Part shown: one piece after another, positions 16,315 to 23,991 of the stretch | How positions within the stretch are numbered: position 1 is the first letter of the stretch | Layout of the letters: each line of letters starts with the position of its first letter | Source of the DNA: DASUAS01 sp963809795 | GTDB lineage: Bacteria > Actinomycetota > Acidimicrobiia > IMCC26256 > DASPTH01 | Assembly (NCBI GenBank): GCA_963809795.1 | Contig: CAWELN010000006.1 | Location: forward strand, 186,001 to 250,000 | Direction: 5' to 3' | DNA length: 64,000 bases | The notes under the pieces: model-generated | Databases searched by the model: none | Seen by the model: the letters and a program-made list of their open reading frames with translations, nothing else | Told to the model about the DNA's origin: nothing | Translations under genes and position numbers: made by a program

Positions 16315-17471
16315 CCGAGCTGCGCGCCGAGGCGCTGGTCGCCGACGCGTGCGCGGCGACCGGGCTGGACGACTTCGGGACCGACTCGTTCCGCGACGGG
16401 CTGACGGCGCTCTGCGACTCGCTGAACTCGGACGCACAGCTCAACGAGCTCGGTGACGCCGCCTTCCCGGGCATGCTCACCGGCTCGTTGGCGAACCGGT
16501 TGCGGGTCGTCGACTGGATCACGCGGCACCCGGACGTCGCCGGTGAGGCGATCGAGCGACCGTTGATCGTGATCGGCATGTTCCGCGCCGGCACCACGCT
16601 GCTGAGCCGGCTCCTCGACCAGGATCCCCACAACCGCGCGCTCCTGATGTGGGAAGCCGGCGACAGCGTTCCGCCGCCCACGCCGGCCGACCATCGCGCG
16701 GGCCCGCGCGTCGACGCGGTGCACGCCAGCAACGCGATGCTGGCGCAGATCAACCCGATGATCGAGGTGGTGCACCACGAGCAGGCCGACGAGGCCACCG
16801 AGTGCATCACCGTGATGGGCCAGGACTTCAAGAGCCTCACCTACGAAGCGATCGCCAACGTGCCCGGCTACGACGAGTGGCTGCTGGGCGTCGACCAACG
16901 ATCGGCCTACGAGTACCACCGCTCGGTGCTCCAGGTCCTGCAGAGCGGCGGCGTGCGCGGGCGGTGGACGCTCAAGAGCCCGCACCACGCGATCGCGCTC
17001 GAGTACCTCACCGCGGTCTACCCCGACGCCCGGCTCGTGCTCCTGCACCGCGACCCCGTCGTCCTCACCGCGTCGGTCTGCAGTCTCATCACCACGCTGT
17101 CGTCCACGTTCTCCGATGCCGACCACCGCCCCTACATCGCCCGACACTGGCCGGCGATGCTCGACGAGTCGATCCGTCGGATCGAGGTCTTCCGCGCCGC
17201 CCACCCGGAGTTCCCGATCCTCGATGTGCAGTACGCGGATCTCGTCACCGATCCGAGCGCCACGGTGACCTCGATCTACTCCGCGTGCGGTGACGAGCTC
17301 GACGATCTCGGCGCGAAGGCGATCGCGGACTACGTCGCTGCGCACCCGAAGGGCCAGTTCGGCGCCCACCGCTACGACGTCGCCGAGTTCGGGCTCGACG
17401 CCGGGGAGCTGGCCGAGCGGTTCGGGGCGTACATCGACCGCTACGACATCCCGCGCGAGTCGTCGGGCTGA
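16311..17471 (+). CDS. Sulfotransferase family protein
   Basis: 386 residues. The PAPS-binding P-loop-like motif is IVIGMFRAGTTLLSRLLDQDP at about 84-104, the characteristic 5'-phosphosulfate loop of sulfotransferases; the 3'-phosphate segment is seen as RLVLLHRDPVVLTASVCSL. Members of this group sulfate lipids, sterols or glycolipids in actinobacteria. The ATG overlaps the MDR stop by 4 nt, so the two are one operon from the promoter at 15218. The last 31 nt overlap the 3' end of the convergent NTF2-like gene. Confidence 0.85.
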   Translation: MTELRAEALVADACAATGLDDFGTDSFRDGLTALCDSLNSDAQLNELGDAAFPGMLTGSLANRLRVVDWITRHPDVAGEAIERPLIVIGMFRAGTTLLSRLLDQDPHNRALLMWEAGDSVPPPTPADHRAGPRVDAVHASNAMLAQINPMIEVVHHEQADEATECITVMGQDFKSLTYEAIANVPGYDEWLLGVDQRSAYEYHRSVLQVLQSGGVRGRWTLKSPHHAIALEYLTAVYPDARLVLLHRDPVVLTASVCSLITTLSSTFSDADHRPYIARHWPAMLDESIRRIEVFRAAHPEFPILDVQYADLVTDPSATVTSIYSACGDELDDLGAKAIADYVAAHPKGQFGAHRYDVAEFGLDAGELAERFGAYIDRYDIPRESSG

Positions 17472-17914
17472 CCGGCCGGGTGCTCGGCGTCCGGCAGGCG
17501 CAGCTTCCCGCGCAGGTCGACGGGACCGCGGTACAGCAGCTCGAAGTCGCGGCGGGCGAAGCGCAGCTCGCCGTCGGTGCCGATGACCATCGTGTCGTCG
17601 TAGACGCCGAGCAGCTCGCTGCCGGTGCCGTCGGCCCGCCACTGGAGCTCGCGCACCTGCCAGGTCGCGAGCGCTCGATCGGCGTCCACCGACGTGATGC
17701 GACCGTTGAGGATCTCCTGCACGCACAGGCGAAAGTTGCTGCGACTCTCGCGGAAGCGGCGGGCGATGTCGTCGCGGCCGACGATCGTGGGCGCGCCCGG
17801 CATCGACCACACCGCATCGTCGGCCCAGGTGTCGGCGAACAACGCGGGATCGTTGCGCAGCACGGCCTCGGCGTAGCTCCCCACCAGGTTGCGCACCCGA
17901 TCCGTCATCTCCAT
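17441..17914 (-). CDS. NTF2/SnoaL-like protein (nuclear transport factor 2 family)
   Basis: 157 residues. The cone-shaped NTF2-like fold is recognised from the opening VRNLVGSYAEAVLRNDPALFADTWADDAVWSMPG, the loop VGRDDIARRFRE and the strand pair VLGV...MVIGTDGELRFARRDFELLYRG. Such proteins act as isomerases, dehydratases, hydrolases or ligand-binding proteins; no catalytic residue can be assigned safely. Its 3' end overlaps the convergent sulfotransferase by 31 nt. Start ATG 17914 or ATG 17908 (MTDRVRN) are both possible. It is divergent from the next SDR. Confidence 0.82.
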   Translation of the reverse strand: MEMTDRVRNLVGSYAEAVLRNDPALFADTWADDAVWSMPGAPTIVGRDDIARRFRESRSNFRLCVQEILNGRITSVDADRALATWQVRELQWRADGTGSELLGVYDDTMVIGTDGELRFARRDFELLYRGPVDLRGKLRLPDAEHPAGQPDDSRGMS

Positions 17915-17970
17915 GGCGCGGACATGATCGCACGCGGGTACGTTCGCCTCGTCGAGCCGAGGAGGAGCAG

Positions 17971-18705
17971 GTGACGGACCCGGATGGAGCGGCGGTGGTG
18001 GTCGGGGGCGCGTCGGGCATCGGGGCGGCGGTGGCCGACCGGTACCGCGCCGCCGGTCGCACGGTCGTGGTGTGGGACGTGAAGGGTGAGGCCGACGTCG
18101 ACTGCGACGTCACCGACGAGGAGCAGGTCGACGCGGCAGTGGCGTCGACGCTCGAACTCGTCGGTGACGCACCCACCGAGCTGACCGTCACCGCCGGCGT
18201 CGGCCACTCGGGGCTCCTCACCGACGTCGACCGGGCCGAGTGGGACCGCGTGCTGGCGGTGAACCTGACCGGCCCGTGGCTGGTCATGCGGGCGTGGGCC
18301 CGCCACTACGCGGCGCACGAGCTGGCGGCGTCGATGGTCGCGACGTCGAGCGTGAGCGCACGCCTCGTCGACCGGAGCATGGGCGCCTACTGCACGTCGA
18401 AGGCCGGGCTGAGCATGACCGTGCGCGTCGCCGCCGCGGAATGGGCGCCCGCGATCCGGGTCAACGCGGTGGGCCCGGGCGTCACCGTCACGCCGATGCT
18501 GGGTGGCGCGCCGGTCGGCTCGGGATGGCTCGAGGACGTCGCCCAGCGCACGTCGCTCGGGCGCCTCGGCACCGCCGACGACATCGCGGACGCGATCCTC
18601 GCGCTGCACGCGCTGCCGTGGGTCACCGGGCAGGTGCTCGAGGTCGACGGCGGCCTCGGTCTGCACAGCCCGATCAACGCCTGGGGTGCCGCGCACGGTT
18701 CGTGA
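17971..18705 (+). CDS. SDR family oxidoreductase
   Basis: 244 residues. The cofactor motif is VVGGASGIGAAVA, the second strand ends in an acidic VWDVKGEAD, the catalytic serine is in ATSSVSARL and the YCTSKAG motif follows. The usual NNAG is TVTAGVG. The C-terminus VTGQVLEVDGGLGLH fits the classical SDR family. GTG 17971 is supported by GAGGAGGAG shortly upstream and a TACGTT -10 box at 17939-17944. The substrate is unknown. The gene is divergent from the NTF2-like gene, with which it could form a functional pair. Confidence 0.85.
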   Translation: MTDPDGAAVVVGGASGIGAAVADRYRAAGRTVVVWDVKGEADVDCDVTDEEQVDAAVASTLELVGDAPTELTVTAGVGHSGLLTDVDRAEWDRVLAVNLTGPWLVMRAWARHYAAHELAASMVATSSVSARLVDRSMGAYCTSKAGLSMTVRVAAAEWAPAIRVNAVGPGVTVTPMLGGAPVGSGWLEDVAQRTSLGRLGTADDIADAILALHALPWVTGQVLEVDGGLGLHSPINAWGAAHGS

Positions 18706-18765
18706 TCGTCGAGTCCGGGCCCGGGCCCCGAGTGACACCCCGCAGGGCGGACCACGCAACGATGC

Positions 18766-19164
18766 TCAGGGAACCTCGACCAGCCGCAGGAGCAGCGCGA
18801 GGAGCTGCTCCTCCGACTCGCTGATCCCGGTGAACTCGAGCCCGACTCTCTTGGCTCCTGACGGCAGCTGGGTGGAGTGACGGACCTCGCCGCTGACGGC
18901 GATGTTCCGAGGCGTGTCGCCGAACGCGTAGAGCTCGAGGGCCACGATCCCCTCGACGGTGTCGTGGGGCGCGATCTCCAGCGCCGCACCACCGCGTGAG
19001 ATGTCGAGCACACGGCAGTCTCGCCAGCCGAGATCCGACGAGCCCTGCTCGAGGAAGCGGGCCGCCCACGTCGGCGGGGCCTCATAGCGCGGGAAGGCCC
19101 GGCGGTCGGTCGGTGTCATCGGAGCCCTCGGAGTCTTCGCCGCGGCGGCGCGCGCTGGGTCCAT
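18766..19164 (-). CDS. PilZ domain protein (c-di-GMP-binding type)
   Basis: About 132 residues. The PilZ hallmark is present: an arginine-rich RRAFPRY segment followed by the DISRGGAALE motif (D/N-x-S-x-x-G) after strand two, then a beta-rich VALELYAFGD and hydrophobic terminal helix. PilZ domains bind cyclic di-GMP and modulate motility, polysaccharide or surface processes. No neighbour gives its output pathway. The start is uncertain: ATG 19164 has GGAG 5 nt upstream; GTG 19170 is possible. Confidence 0.82.
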   Translation of the reverse strand: MDPARAAAAKTPRAPMTPTDRRAFPRYEAPPTWAARFLEQGSSDLGWRDCRVLDISRGGAALEIAPHDTVEGIVALELYAFGDTPRNIAVSGEVRHSTQLPSGAKRVGLEFTGISESEEQLLALLLRLVEVP

Positions 19165-19211
19165 CGACACTCCGGTGCAGCAGCTTGAGCGCTCCGGGTG
19201 CTGACCGTGGG

Positions 19212-20348
19212 TCAGGCCAACATCGAGTCCGCCACCCGCTCCTCGTAGTAGCGGGCGTCGCCGAGGTGGTTCTCCCAGAACTTCGAGCGTCGCGAGTAGA
19301 GCGACAGGTCGTGCTCGAGGATGAAGGCGACGCCGGCGTGGACCTCGTGCGCCTGTCGGTGCAGGTGCGCGGCGGCTCGCTTGCCGAACGCGACCGCCAG
19401 CGCGGCTTCGCGTTCGAACGGCCTGCCGGCGTCGATGCGGAACGCGGCCTGCTTCGCCAGCAGGTCGGCGCGATGCATGTCGATGAGGATGTCGGTGACG
19501 AGGTACTGGACGGCCTGGTAGCGGCCGATCGGGCCTCCGAACTGCTCACGGTCCTTGGCGTACTGGTTCGTCATGTCGAGCACCGCACGCGCCGCGCCCA
19601 CGATGGTGGCGACCTGCAGGACCGCGGCCTTCAGCGTCGCCTCCGAGAGGGGCGCCCACCCGCGACCCTCCGCACCGACGAGCTGCGCGGCCGGCGTGGA
19701 CACCTCGTCGAAGGTCACCGCGTACAACGCGTGGCCGGCGATGTTCGGGATCTCGTCGCAGGTGATGCCGTCGGCCTGAGCGTCGACGAGCAACAACGAG
19801 ATGTCGTCGGCGCCCGCGGCGCGGGTGGTGCGCACCGCGCAGAGGAAGTGGTCGGCCGAGCGCGCGTACGGCACGAGCAGCTTCGTCCCTCGGACGACGA
19901 AGTCGCCCCCGCGCGGCTCCGCCGAGCACGTGATCGCGTCGAACCCGAACGAGCCGTCGCCCTCGACGATCGCGGGGCTGATGATGCAGTTGCCCTGCGC
20001 GATCTCCGGCAGGAGCACCCGCCGCTGCTCCTCGGTTCCGGACGCGAGGATGATCTCGCCCGCGGTCGCGACGGTGTCGAGGTGGGGGCTCGGCACCAGG
20101 AAGCGCCCCATCTCCTCGTAGATGGGGTAGAGGTCGAGGAAGCCGCCGCCACCCCCGCCGTACCGTTCGGGGAAGCTGATGCCCAACCAGCCCAGCTCGG
20201 CCAGCTCGTGCCAGCCCTCGGGCGAGTACCCCAGGCCGCCGTCCTCGATGGCGCGCACGACCTCGGACGGGTAGCGCTTCCGGAAGAGCTCGTTCGCGGA
20301 CCGTTGGAGCAGGAGCTGGTGGTCGTCGAGCGTGAGATCGATGGCCAT
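19212..20348 (-). CDS. Acyl-CoA dehydrogenase, subunit A of an apparent pair
   Basis: 378 residues with the ACAD architecture: N-terminal helical domain (LTLDDHQLLLQRSANELF), central beta-domain (GFDAITCSAEPRGGDFVVRGTKLLVPYA) and C-terminal four-helix domain (GRYQAVQYLVTDILIDMHRADLLAKQAAF). The C-terminus is short and lacks the usual IHGG-type FAD loop. The partner gene lies 9 bp upstream in the same operon and is of the other class. In actinobacteria such ACAD pairs often form alpha2-beta2 heterotetramers acting on sterol side chains; that is inference here. The substrate is not determined. Confidence 0.88.
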   Translation of the reverse strand: MAIDLTLDDHQLLLQRSANELFRKRYPSEVVRAIEDGGLGYSPEGWHELAELGWLGISFPERYGGGGGGFLDLYPIYEEMGRFLVPSPHLDTVATAGEIILASGTEEQRRVLLPEIAQGNCIISPAIVEGDGSFGFDAITCSAEPRGGDFVVRGTKLLVPYARSADHFLCAVRTTRAAGADDISLLLVDAQADGITCDEIPNIAGHALYAVTFDEVSTPAAQLVGAEGRGWAPLSEATLKAAVLQVATIVGAARAVLDMTNQYAKDREQFGGPIGRYQAVQYLVTDILIDMHRADLLAKQAAFRIDAGRPFEREAALAVAFGKRAAAHLHRQAHEVHAGVAFILEHDLSLYSRRSKFWENHLGDARYYEERVADSMLA

Positions 20349-20357
20349 GGCGCGGCG

Positions 20358-21548
20358 CTAGCGGGGAAGGCCGAGCGCGCGTGTCGCGACGACCATCCGC
20401 TTGACCTGTGACGTGCCGCCGGCGTGGTTGCCGAACGACCGGCGGTAGATGCGGTCGATCTCGCCGGCGAGCGGCGCCCACTCACCCGACTGGATCTGCC
20501 CGAGTGGTCCGAGGATCTCCATGCACCGCTGCGCGAACTCGGGTTGGAATTCCTTCGTGATCGCCTGGTGCAGATGACCGCCGTACCCGCACGCGCCCTC
20601 GTACTGCAACAGCCGCTCGACCTCCACGCCGATGGCGAGGTCGGCGAGCTGCATGCGCACGACGGGATCATCGGCGAGGGGCCGTCCGTGCCGCGTCGTG
20701 GCCCGGCAGTACTGCACGAGTTGGTCGAGCACCCACGCCCGGCCGGTGGGTCCCGGCTCGTACTCCTCCTCGGGCCCGGGGTCGTCGTCGGCGAACGTCG
20801 GGATGGGGTTCCCGCCGAGCCCGAACCAGACCTGCTGCCACCCCTGGTTGAGCTCGCCGAGCATCCGGTCGGCCGGCACGCGCAGGCCGTCGATGAGCAC
20901 GAGGTTCTGACGACCGTCGGCCAGGTTGTCCAGCGGCCGGAGCTGGAGCCCCGGGGCGTCGGTCGGGGAGAGGAAGTAGCTGATGCCCTTGTGGCGCTTC
21001 GAGGCGTCAGGATCGGTGCGGGCGGCGATGATCATCCAGTTGCAGTGGTGGCCGGCCGTGCAGAACGTCTTCTGGCCGTCGATCACCCACTCCTCGCCGT
21101 CGGGCACCGCGCGCGTCCGGAGCGACGCCAGATCCGAACCGGAGTCGGGCTCGGTGTAGCCCTCGGCCCACATGATCTCGCCCGCCGCCATGCCGGGCAG
21201 GAACGCGGCCTTCTGCTCCTCGGTGCCCAGGCGCAGGATCGCCGGGCCCACCTGCATGCCGATGCCGGCGAAGCCGCCGGCACGCCGGCGATCGAACTCC
21301 TCCTGCACCACACGCGCTTGGCGCGCCGACATCTCCGCACCGCCGTACTCGCACGGCCACGTGGGCTCGAGCCAACGCTTCGCCCCTTGCTTCTTCCAGA
21401 ACTGGCGGTAGAAGGCCCACCGGTCGGGATCTTCCTCGAAGTCCCACTGGAACCCCTCGAGCTCCGGCGGGAGCTCGTCGTCGAGCCACGACCGCACCTC
21501 GTCGCGCAGGACCTCGAGCCGGGGCGTCGTCGTCAGCGTGATGTCCAT
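20358..21548 (-). CDS. Acyl-CoA dehydrogenase, subunit B of an apparent pair
   Basis: 396 residues. ACAD signatures include YTEPDSGSDLASLRTRA (FAD/substrate strand), GQKTFCTAGHHCNWM and the C-terminal GGTSQVKRMVVATRALGLPR. The opening IDGLRVPADRMLGELNQGW region also fits. It is the first gene of a two-gene unit, with a TAGGTT -10 box 6 nt upstream of ATG 21548. Paired ACADs of different length and class, as here, are typical of the heteromeric FadE enzymes described in sterol-degrading actinobacteria; heteromer formation is inferred. Confidence 0.88.
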   Translation of the reverse strand: MDITLTTTPRLEVLRDEVRSWLDDELPPELEGFQWDFEEDPDRWAFYRQFWKKQGAKRWLEPTWPCEYGGAEMSARQARVVQEEFDRRRAGGFAGIGMQVGPAILRLGTEEQKAAFLPGMAAGEIMWAEGYTEPDSGSDLASLRTRAVPDGEEWVIDGQKTFCTAGHHCNWMIIAARTDPDASKRHKGISYFLSPTDAPGLQLRPLDNLADGRQNLVLIDGLRVPADRMLGELNQGWQQVWFGLGGNPIPTFADDDPGPEEEYEPGPTGRAWVLDQLVQYCRATTRHGRPLADDPVVRMQLADLAIGVEVERLLQYEGACGYGGHLHQAITKEFQPEFAQRCMEILGPLGQIQSGEWAPLAGEIDRIYRRSFGNHAGGTSQVKRMVVATRALGLPR

Positions 21549-21554
21549 CGGCTC

Positions 21555-21560
21555 AACCTA
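21555..21560 (-). promoter_or_regulatory. Leaderless -10 box (TAGGTT) for the ACAD pair
   Basis: Minus-strand TAGGTT stops 6 nt before the ATG at 21548, without a Shine-Dalgarno. Confidence 0.45.
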
Positions 21561-21674
21561 TTCCGAACCCGGCGCCGCGCTCCACCGACGGACTTGTCGC
21601 CGTCGTGCAGATGATTCGCGGGCGAGAACGGGTACAGGGAGCAGGACGGTTGCGACTCGGGAGGACGAGTCACC

Positions 21675-21920
21675 ATGGCGAAGCTCACTGCGAAACAGCG
21701 CGAGCAGCTGCCGGCCAAGGCGTTCGGCCTGCCGGAGCGAGCGCGCTCGAAGAAGGCGAGGAGGGAGTCGGGCAACTACCCGATGCCCGACCGGGATCAC
21801 GCCATCAGCGCGATCCGACGCTCGGAGAGGGAGCGCCGACGCGGCAACCTGACGAAGGACGAGTTCGAGCGCATCAATCGGAAGGCCCGCAAGATCCTCA
21901 GGAAGAAGAAGCGCAGATGA
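21675..21920 (+). CDS. Small basic protein of unknown function
   Basis: 81 residues, about one third Lys and Arg, with a Lys/Arg-rich tail ending KKKRR. It starts MAKLTAKQREQLPAKAFGLPERARS and has a central NYPMPDRDHAISAIRRSERERRRG segment resembling small actinobacterial proteins (DUF6582-like opening). A GGGAGG Shine-Dalgarno precedes the ATG by about 10 nt. Its high charge suggests nucleic acid or ribosome association, but this is only inference. It sits alone between the ACAD promoter and the cupin gene. Confidence 0.7.
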   Translation: MAKLTAKQREQLPAKAFGLPERARSKKARRESGNYPMPDRDHAISAIRRSERERRRGNLTKDEFERINRKARKILRKKKRR

Positions 21921-21982
21921 GCGTGAGCATCCCGCGCTGAGATCGGGCACACTTCTCTCCGATTGCGTCCGAGGGGGGCCTC

Positions 21983-22396
21983 ATGAGTGCGCCGAAGATT
22001 GGCAGTGTCGTTCGGGGATCATCGGAAAGCTACGAGAGCGAACAGGGACCTTCGTACGCGCCGGGGGTGAGCGCGGAGACGGTCGGCGCGAAAGCGTTGT
22101 TCCTCGGTGTGGTGACGATGGATCCAGGTGCGCGGACGAAGTCACACATCCACGCGCGGCATGAGTCGGCGTTCTACATGGTGAGCGGCGACGAGGTCGA
22201 GGTGTATACGGGTGATCGGCTCGAACACATGGAGATCGCACACCCTGGCGACTACATCTTCGTGCCGCCGCAGGTGGCGCACGTCGTGGTGAATCGCAGT
22301 GACACCACCGCGGCCGTGTTCGTCGGCGCACGGAACGAGCCGACGGCACAGGAGAGCGTCATCATGCTCCCGGATTTGAACGCACTGGTCCCGTAG
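21983..22396 (+). CDS. Cupin domain protein
   Basis: 137 residues with a single conserved beta-barrel. Motif 1 is KSHIHARHESAFYMVSGDEVEVY, giving the two His, the Glu and a following region of the metal site; motif 2 is PGDYIFVPPQVAHVVVN with the third His. Metal-binding cupins of this type are isomerases, dioxygenases or ligand-binding proteins. The reading frame uses noticeably more A/T-ending codons than its neighbours, which may hint at acquisition. GAGGGGGGCCTC just before ATG 21983 is the ribosome-binding site. Confidence 0.85.
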   Translation: MSAPKIGSVVRGSSESYESEQGPSYAPGVSAETVGAKALFLGVVTMDPGARTKSHIHARHESAFYMVSGDEVEVYTGDRLEHMEIAHPGDYIFVPPQVAHVVVNRSDTTAAVFVGARNEPTAQESVIMLPDLNALVP

Positions 22397-22421
22397 CCCG
22401 AAATTGAAAACGCCGTTCGCG

Positions 22422-22427
22422 TATCGT
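22422..22427 (+). promoter_or_regulatory. Leaderless -10 box (TATCGT) for the TetR gene
   Basis: TATCGT lies 7 nt before ATG 22435; no Shine-Dalgarno is seen. A TTGAAA lies only 12 bp upstream of it, too near for a standard -35. Confidence 0.4.
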
Positions 22428-22434
22428 GGTCGGG

Positions 22435-23079
22435 ATGAGCGCGGACGCCGCCCCGCCGACGGGGGTCCCGGCGCGCCAGGTCTCGCCCGCCCGCCGGGCC
22501 AAGTACCGGGCCGAGCGGGAGCAGATCATGCGGGCGGCCTACCGGCTCATCCAGCAGAACGGCTCCCGCGAGACGTCGGTGCACGACGTGCTCCGCGAGA
22601 CCGGCTTCTCGACCCGGGCCTTCTATCGCCACTTCCGCTCCAAGGACGAGCTGGTCATCGAGATGTACCGGGTCGACAGCGACCGCGTGACCGACGCCCT
22701 GGTCGCGGCGGTCGCCTCGGCGCCGACGCCGCTCGACGCGCTCACCGCGTGGATCGATCAGAGCCTGGCCGTCGTGTACGACGCCCGCCGGCTGCGGCAC
22801 GCGGCGGTGCTGGCGTCCCCCGAGGTCGCGAGCGCGCACGGGTTCACCGAGGTGCAGGTCGCAGGGCTCGAGGCCCAACGCGCACCGCTCGTCGAGCTCC
22901 TCGGTGAGGGAAGGCGGCGAGGAGTCTTCCCGCTCGCCCAGCCCGACGCCGACGCGTTCGCCATCCAGGCCGTCGTGCTCGCGCACATGCGCTCACGCCT
23001 GTTGGGGAGGGACGGGCTCACGCGCGCCGAGGCACGAGACCACACCGTCGAGCTCTTCCGGCGCGCCCTCGGCGCCTGA
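22435..23079 (+). CDS. TetR family transcriptional regulator
   Basis: 214 residues. The HTH is TSVHDVLRETGFSTRAFYRHF with the family-typical RSKDELVIEM after it, preceded by a basic RRAKYRAEREQIMRAAYRLIQ helix. The C-terminal domain is alpha-helical with a mostly hydrophobic pocket. ATG 22435 is preferred over GTG 22426 because a -10 box sits 7 nt upstream. Its target is unknown; the respiratory operon ends on the opposite strand 26 bp downstream, so they are convergent. Confidence 0.88.
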   Translation: MSADAAPPTGVPARQVSPARRAKYRAEREQIMRAAYRLIQQNGSRETSVHDVLRETGFSTRAFYRHFRSKDELVIEMYRVDSDRVTDALVAAVASAPTPLDALTAWIDQSLAVVYDARRLRHAAVLASPEVASAHGFTEVQVAGLEAQRAPLVELLGEGRRRGVFPLAQPDADAFAIQAVVLAHMRSRLLGRDGLTRAEARDHTVELFRRALGA

Positions 23080-23104
23080 GGTCCGATCGGCTCGGGCCGA
23101 TGCT

Positions 23105-23980
23105 TCAACCGGCCGAACGGACCTCCACGGTGCCGTCGACCGATCGGCACTCGTAGGCCGGCAGTGGGAAGGTCGACGGACCGCGCAGGAGTGCCCCGTC
23201 GGGCACGTGGAACCGGCTGCCGTGCCACGGGCAGGTGAGCACGTCGCCGTCGAGGTCAGCCTCGGCCATCGGCGCGCCGCGATGGGGGCACTGGGCGTCG
23301 AGGGCGACGATCGTGCCGCCGTGACGGAAGACGATGACCGGTGCGCCGTCGACCATCGCGCACCGCGGGTCGTCGGAGACCTCCGAGACCGGCATCACCG
23401 CCGTCCACTCGGATGGCGGGTGCCGGAACGTGGTGTGGTCGACGCCGAGCCCGGCGCGCCCCAGCAGGTGACCGCCCAGGTAGCCGCCCACCGTCGCTGC
23501 GGACGCGCCCACGAGTCCCAGCGCGACGCCGCGCCAGTGGCGGCCGCGCTTGCGCTCCACCCACGACGCGCCGTAGCAGAGCAACGCGGCCGTGTTCGCC
23601 GCCGCGTGCACGAAGCCGACGCGCCGGTTCGGACCCATCTCGTCCGACCAGTCGGACGCGCCGGTGGCCGCGGTCGGCAGCGCCGCGAGCACGCCCCACG
23701 CGACCAGGCGGGTGGCCGCCCGGCGTGAGTGCCGTCCGCCGAGGAGATCGAGAGTGAACGCCGACGTCCAGAAGCCGATCGGGAGGTCGGTGAGCACCGG
23801 GTGAACCGCGTGGCCCAGCCACGTCCCGCTGAGCACGTCCTTGACGGGTCCGCTGCCGATGACCCCGGCGACGCGTTCGCGGACCGCGCCCGCCACGCCG
23901 TCGAGGGCCGACTGCTCGCCCAGCTGCTCGACCAGGCGGGCCAACGCGGCGCCGGGTGCAGCGAGTTCCCTGTCGTCCAT
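23105..23980 (-). CDS. DUF2231 membrane protein with C-terminal Rieske [2Fe-2S] domain
   Basis: 291 residues. The N-terminal part (about 45-180) has four hydrophobic segments typical of DUF2231 (HPVLTDLPIGFWTSAFTLDLL... AALPTAATGASDWSDEMGP). The C-terminal 95 residues are a Rieske domain with CPHRGAP and CPWHGSRF, giving the Cys2His2 cluster ligands. It lies at the end of the respiratory operon, 11 bp after qcrB. This combination occurs in uncharacterised actinobacterial proteins; I suggest electron transfer at the membrane, perhaps an accessory Rieske of the bcc complex or a reductase. Cofactor ligands are complete, so the domain should bind a cluster. Confidence 0.85.
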   Translation of the reverse strand: MDDRELAAPGAALARLVEQLGEQSALDGVAGAVRERVAGVIGSGPVKDVLSGTWLGHAVHPVLTDLPIGFWTSAFTLDLLGGRHSRRAATRLVAWGVLAALPTAATGASDWSDEMGPNRRVGFVHAAANTAALLCYGASWVERKRGRHWRGVALGLVGASAATVGGYLGGHLLGRAGLGVDHTTFRHPPSEWTAVMPVSEVSDDPRCAMVDGAPVIVFRHGGTIVALDAQCPHRGAPMAEADLDGDVLTCPWHGSRFHVPDGALLRGPSTFPLPAYECRSVDGTVEVRSAG

Positions 23981-23991
23981 CGCAAGTGCGC

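Noticed and set aside
14188..16437. A long minus-strand frame running from the SDR across the MDR dehydrogenase gene
   Set aside because: Only the SDR part has a protein family signal; the rest is antisense to a well-supported gene with a strong promoter.
18706..18765. GGGCCCGGGCCC block between the SDR and PilZ genes as a terminator
   Set aside because: The sequence is self-complementary but without a stable loop arrangement; too ambiguous to annotate.
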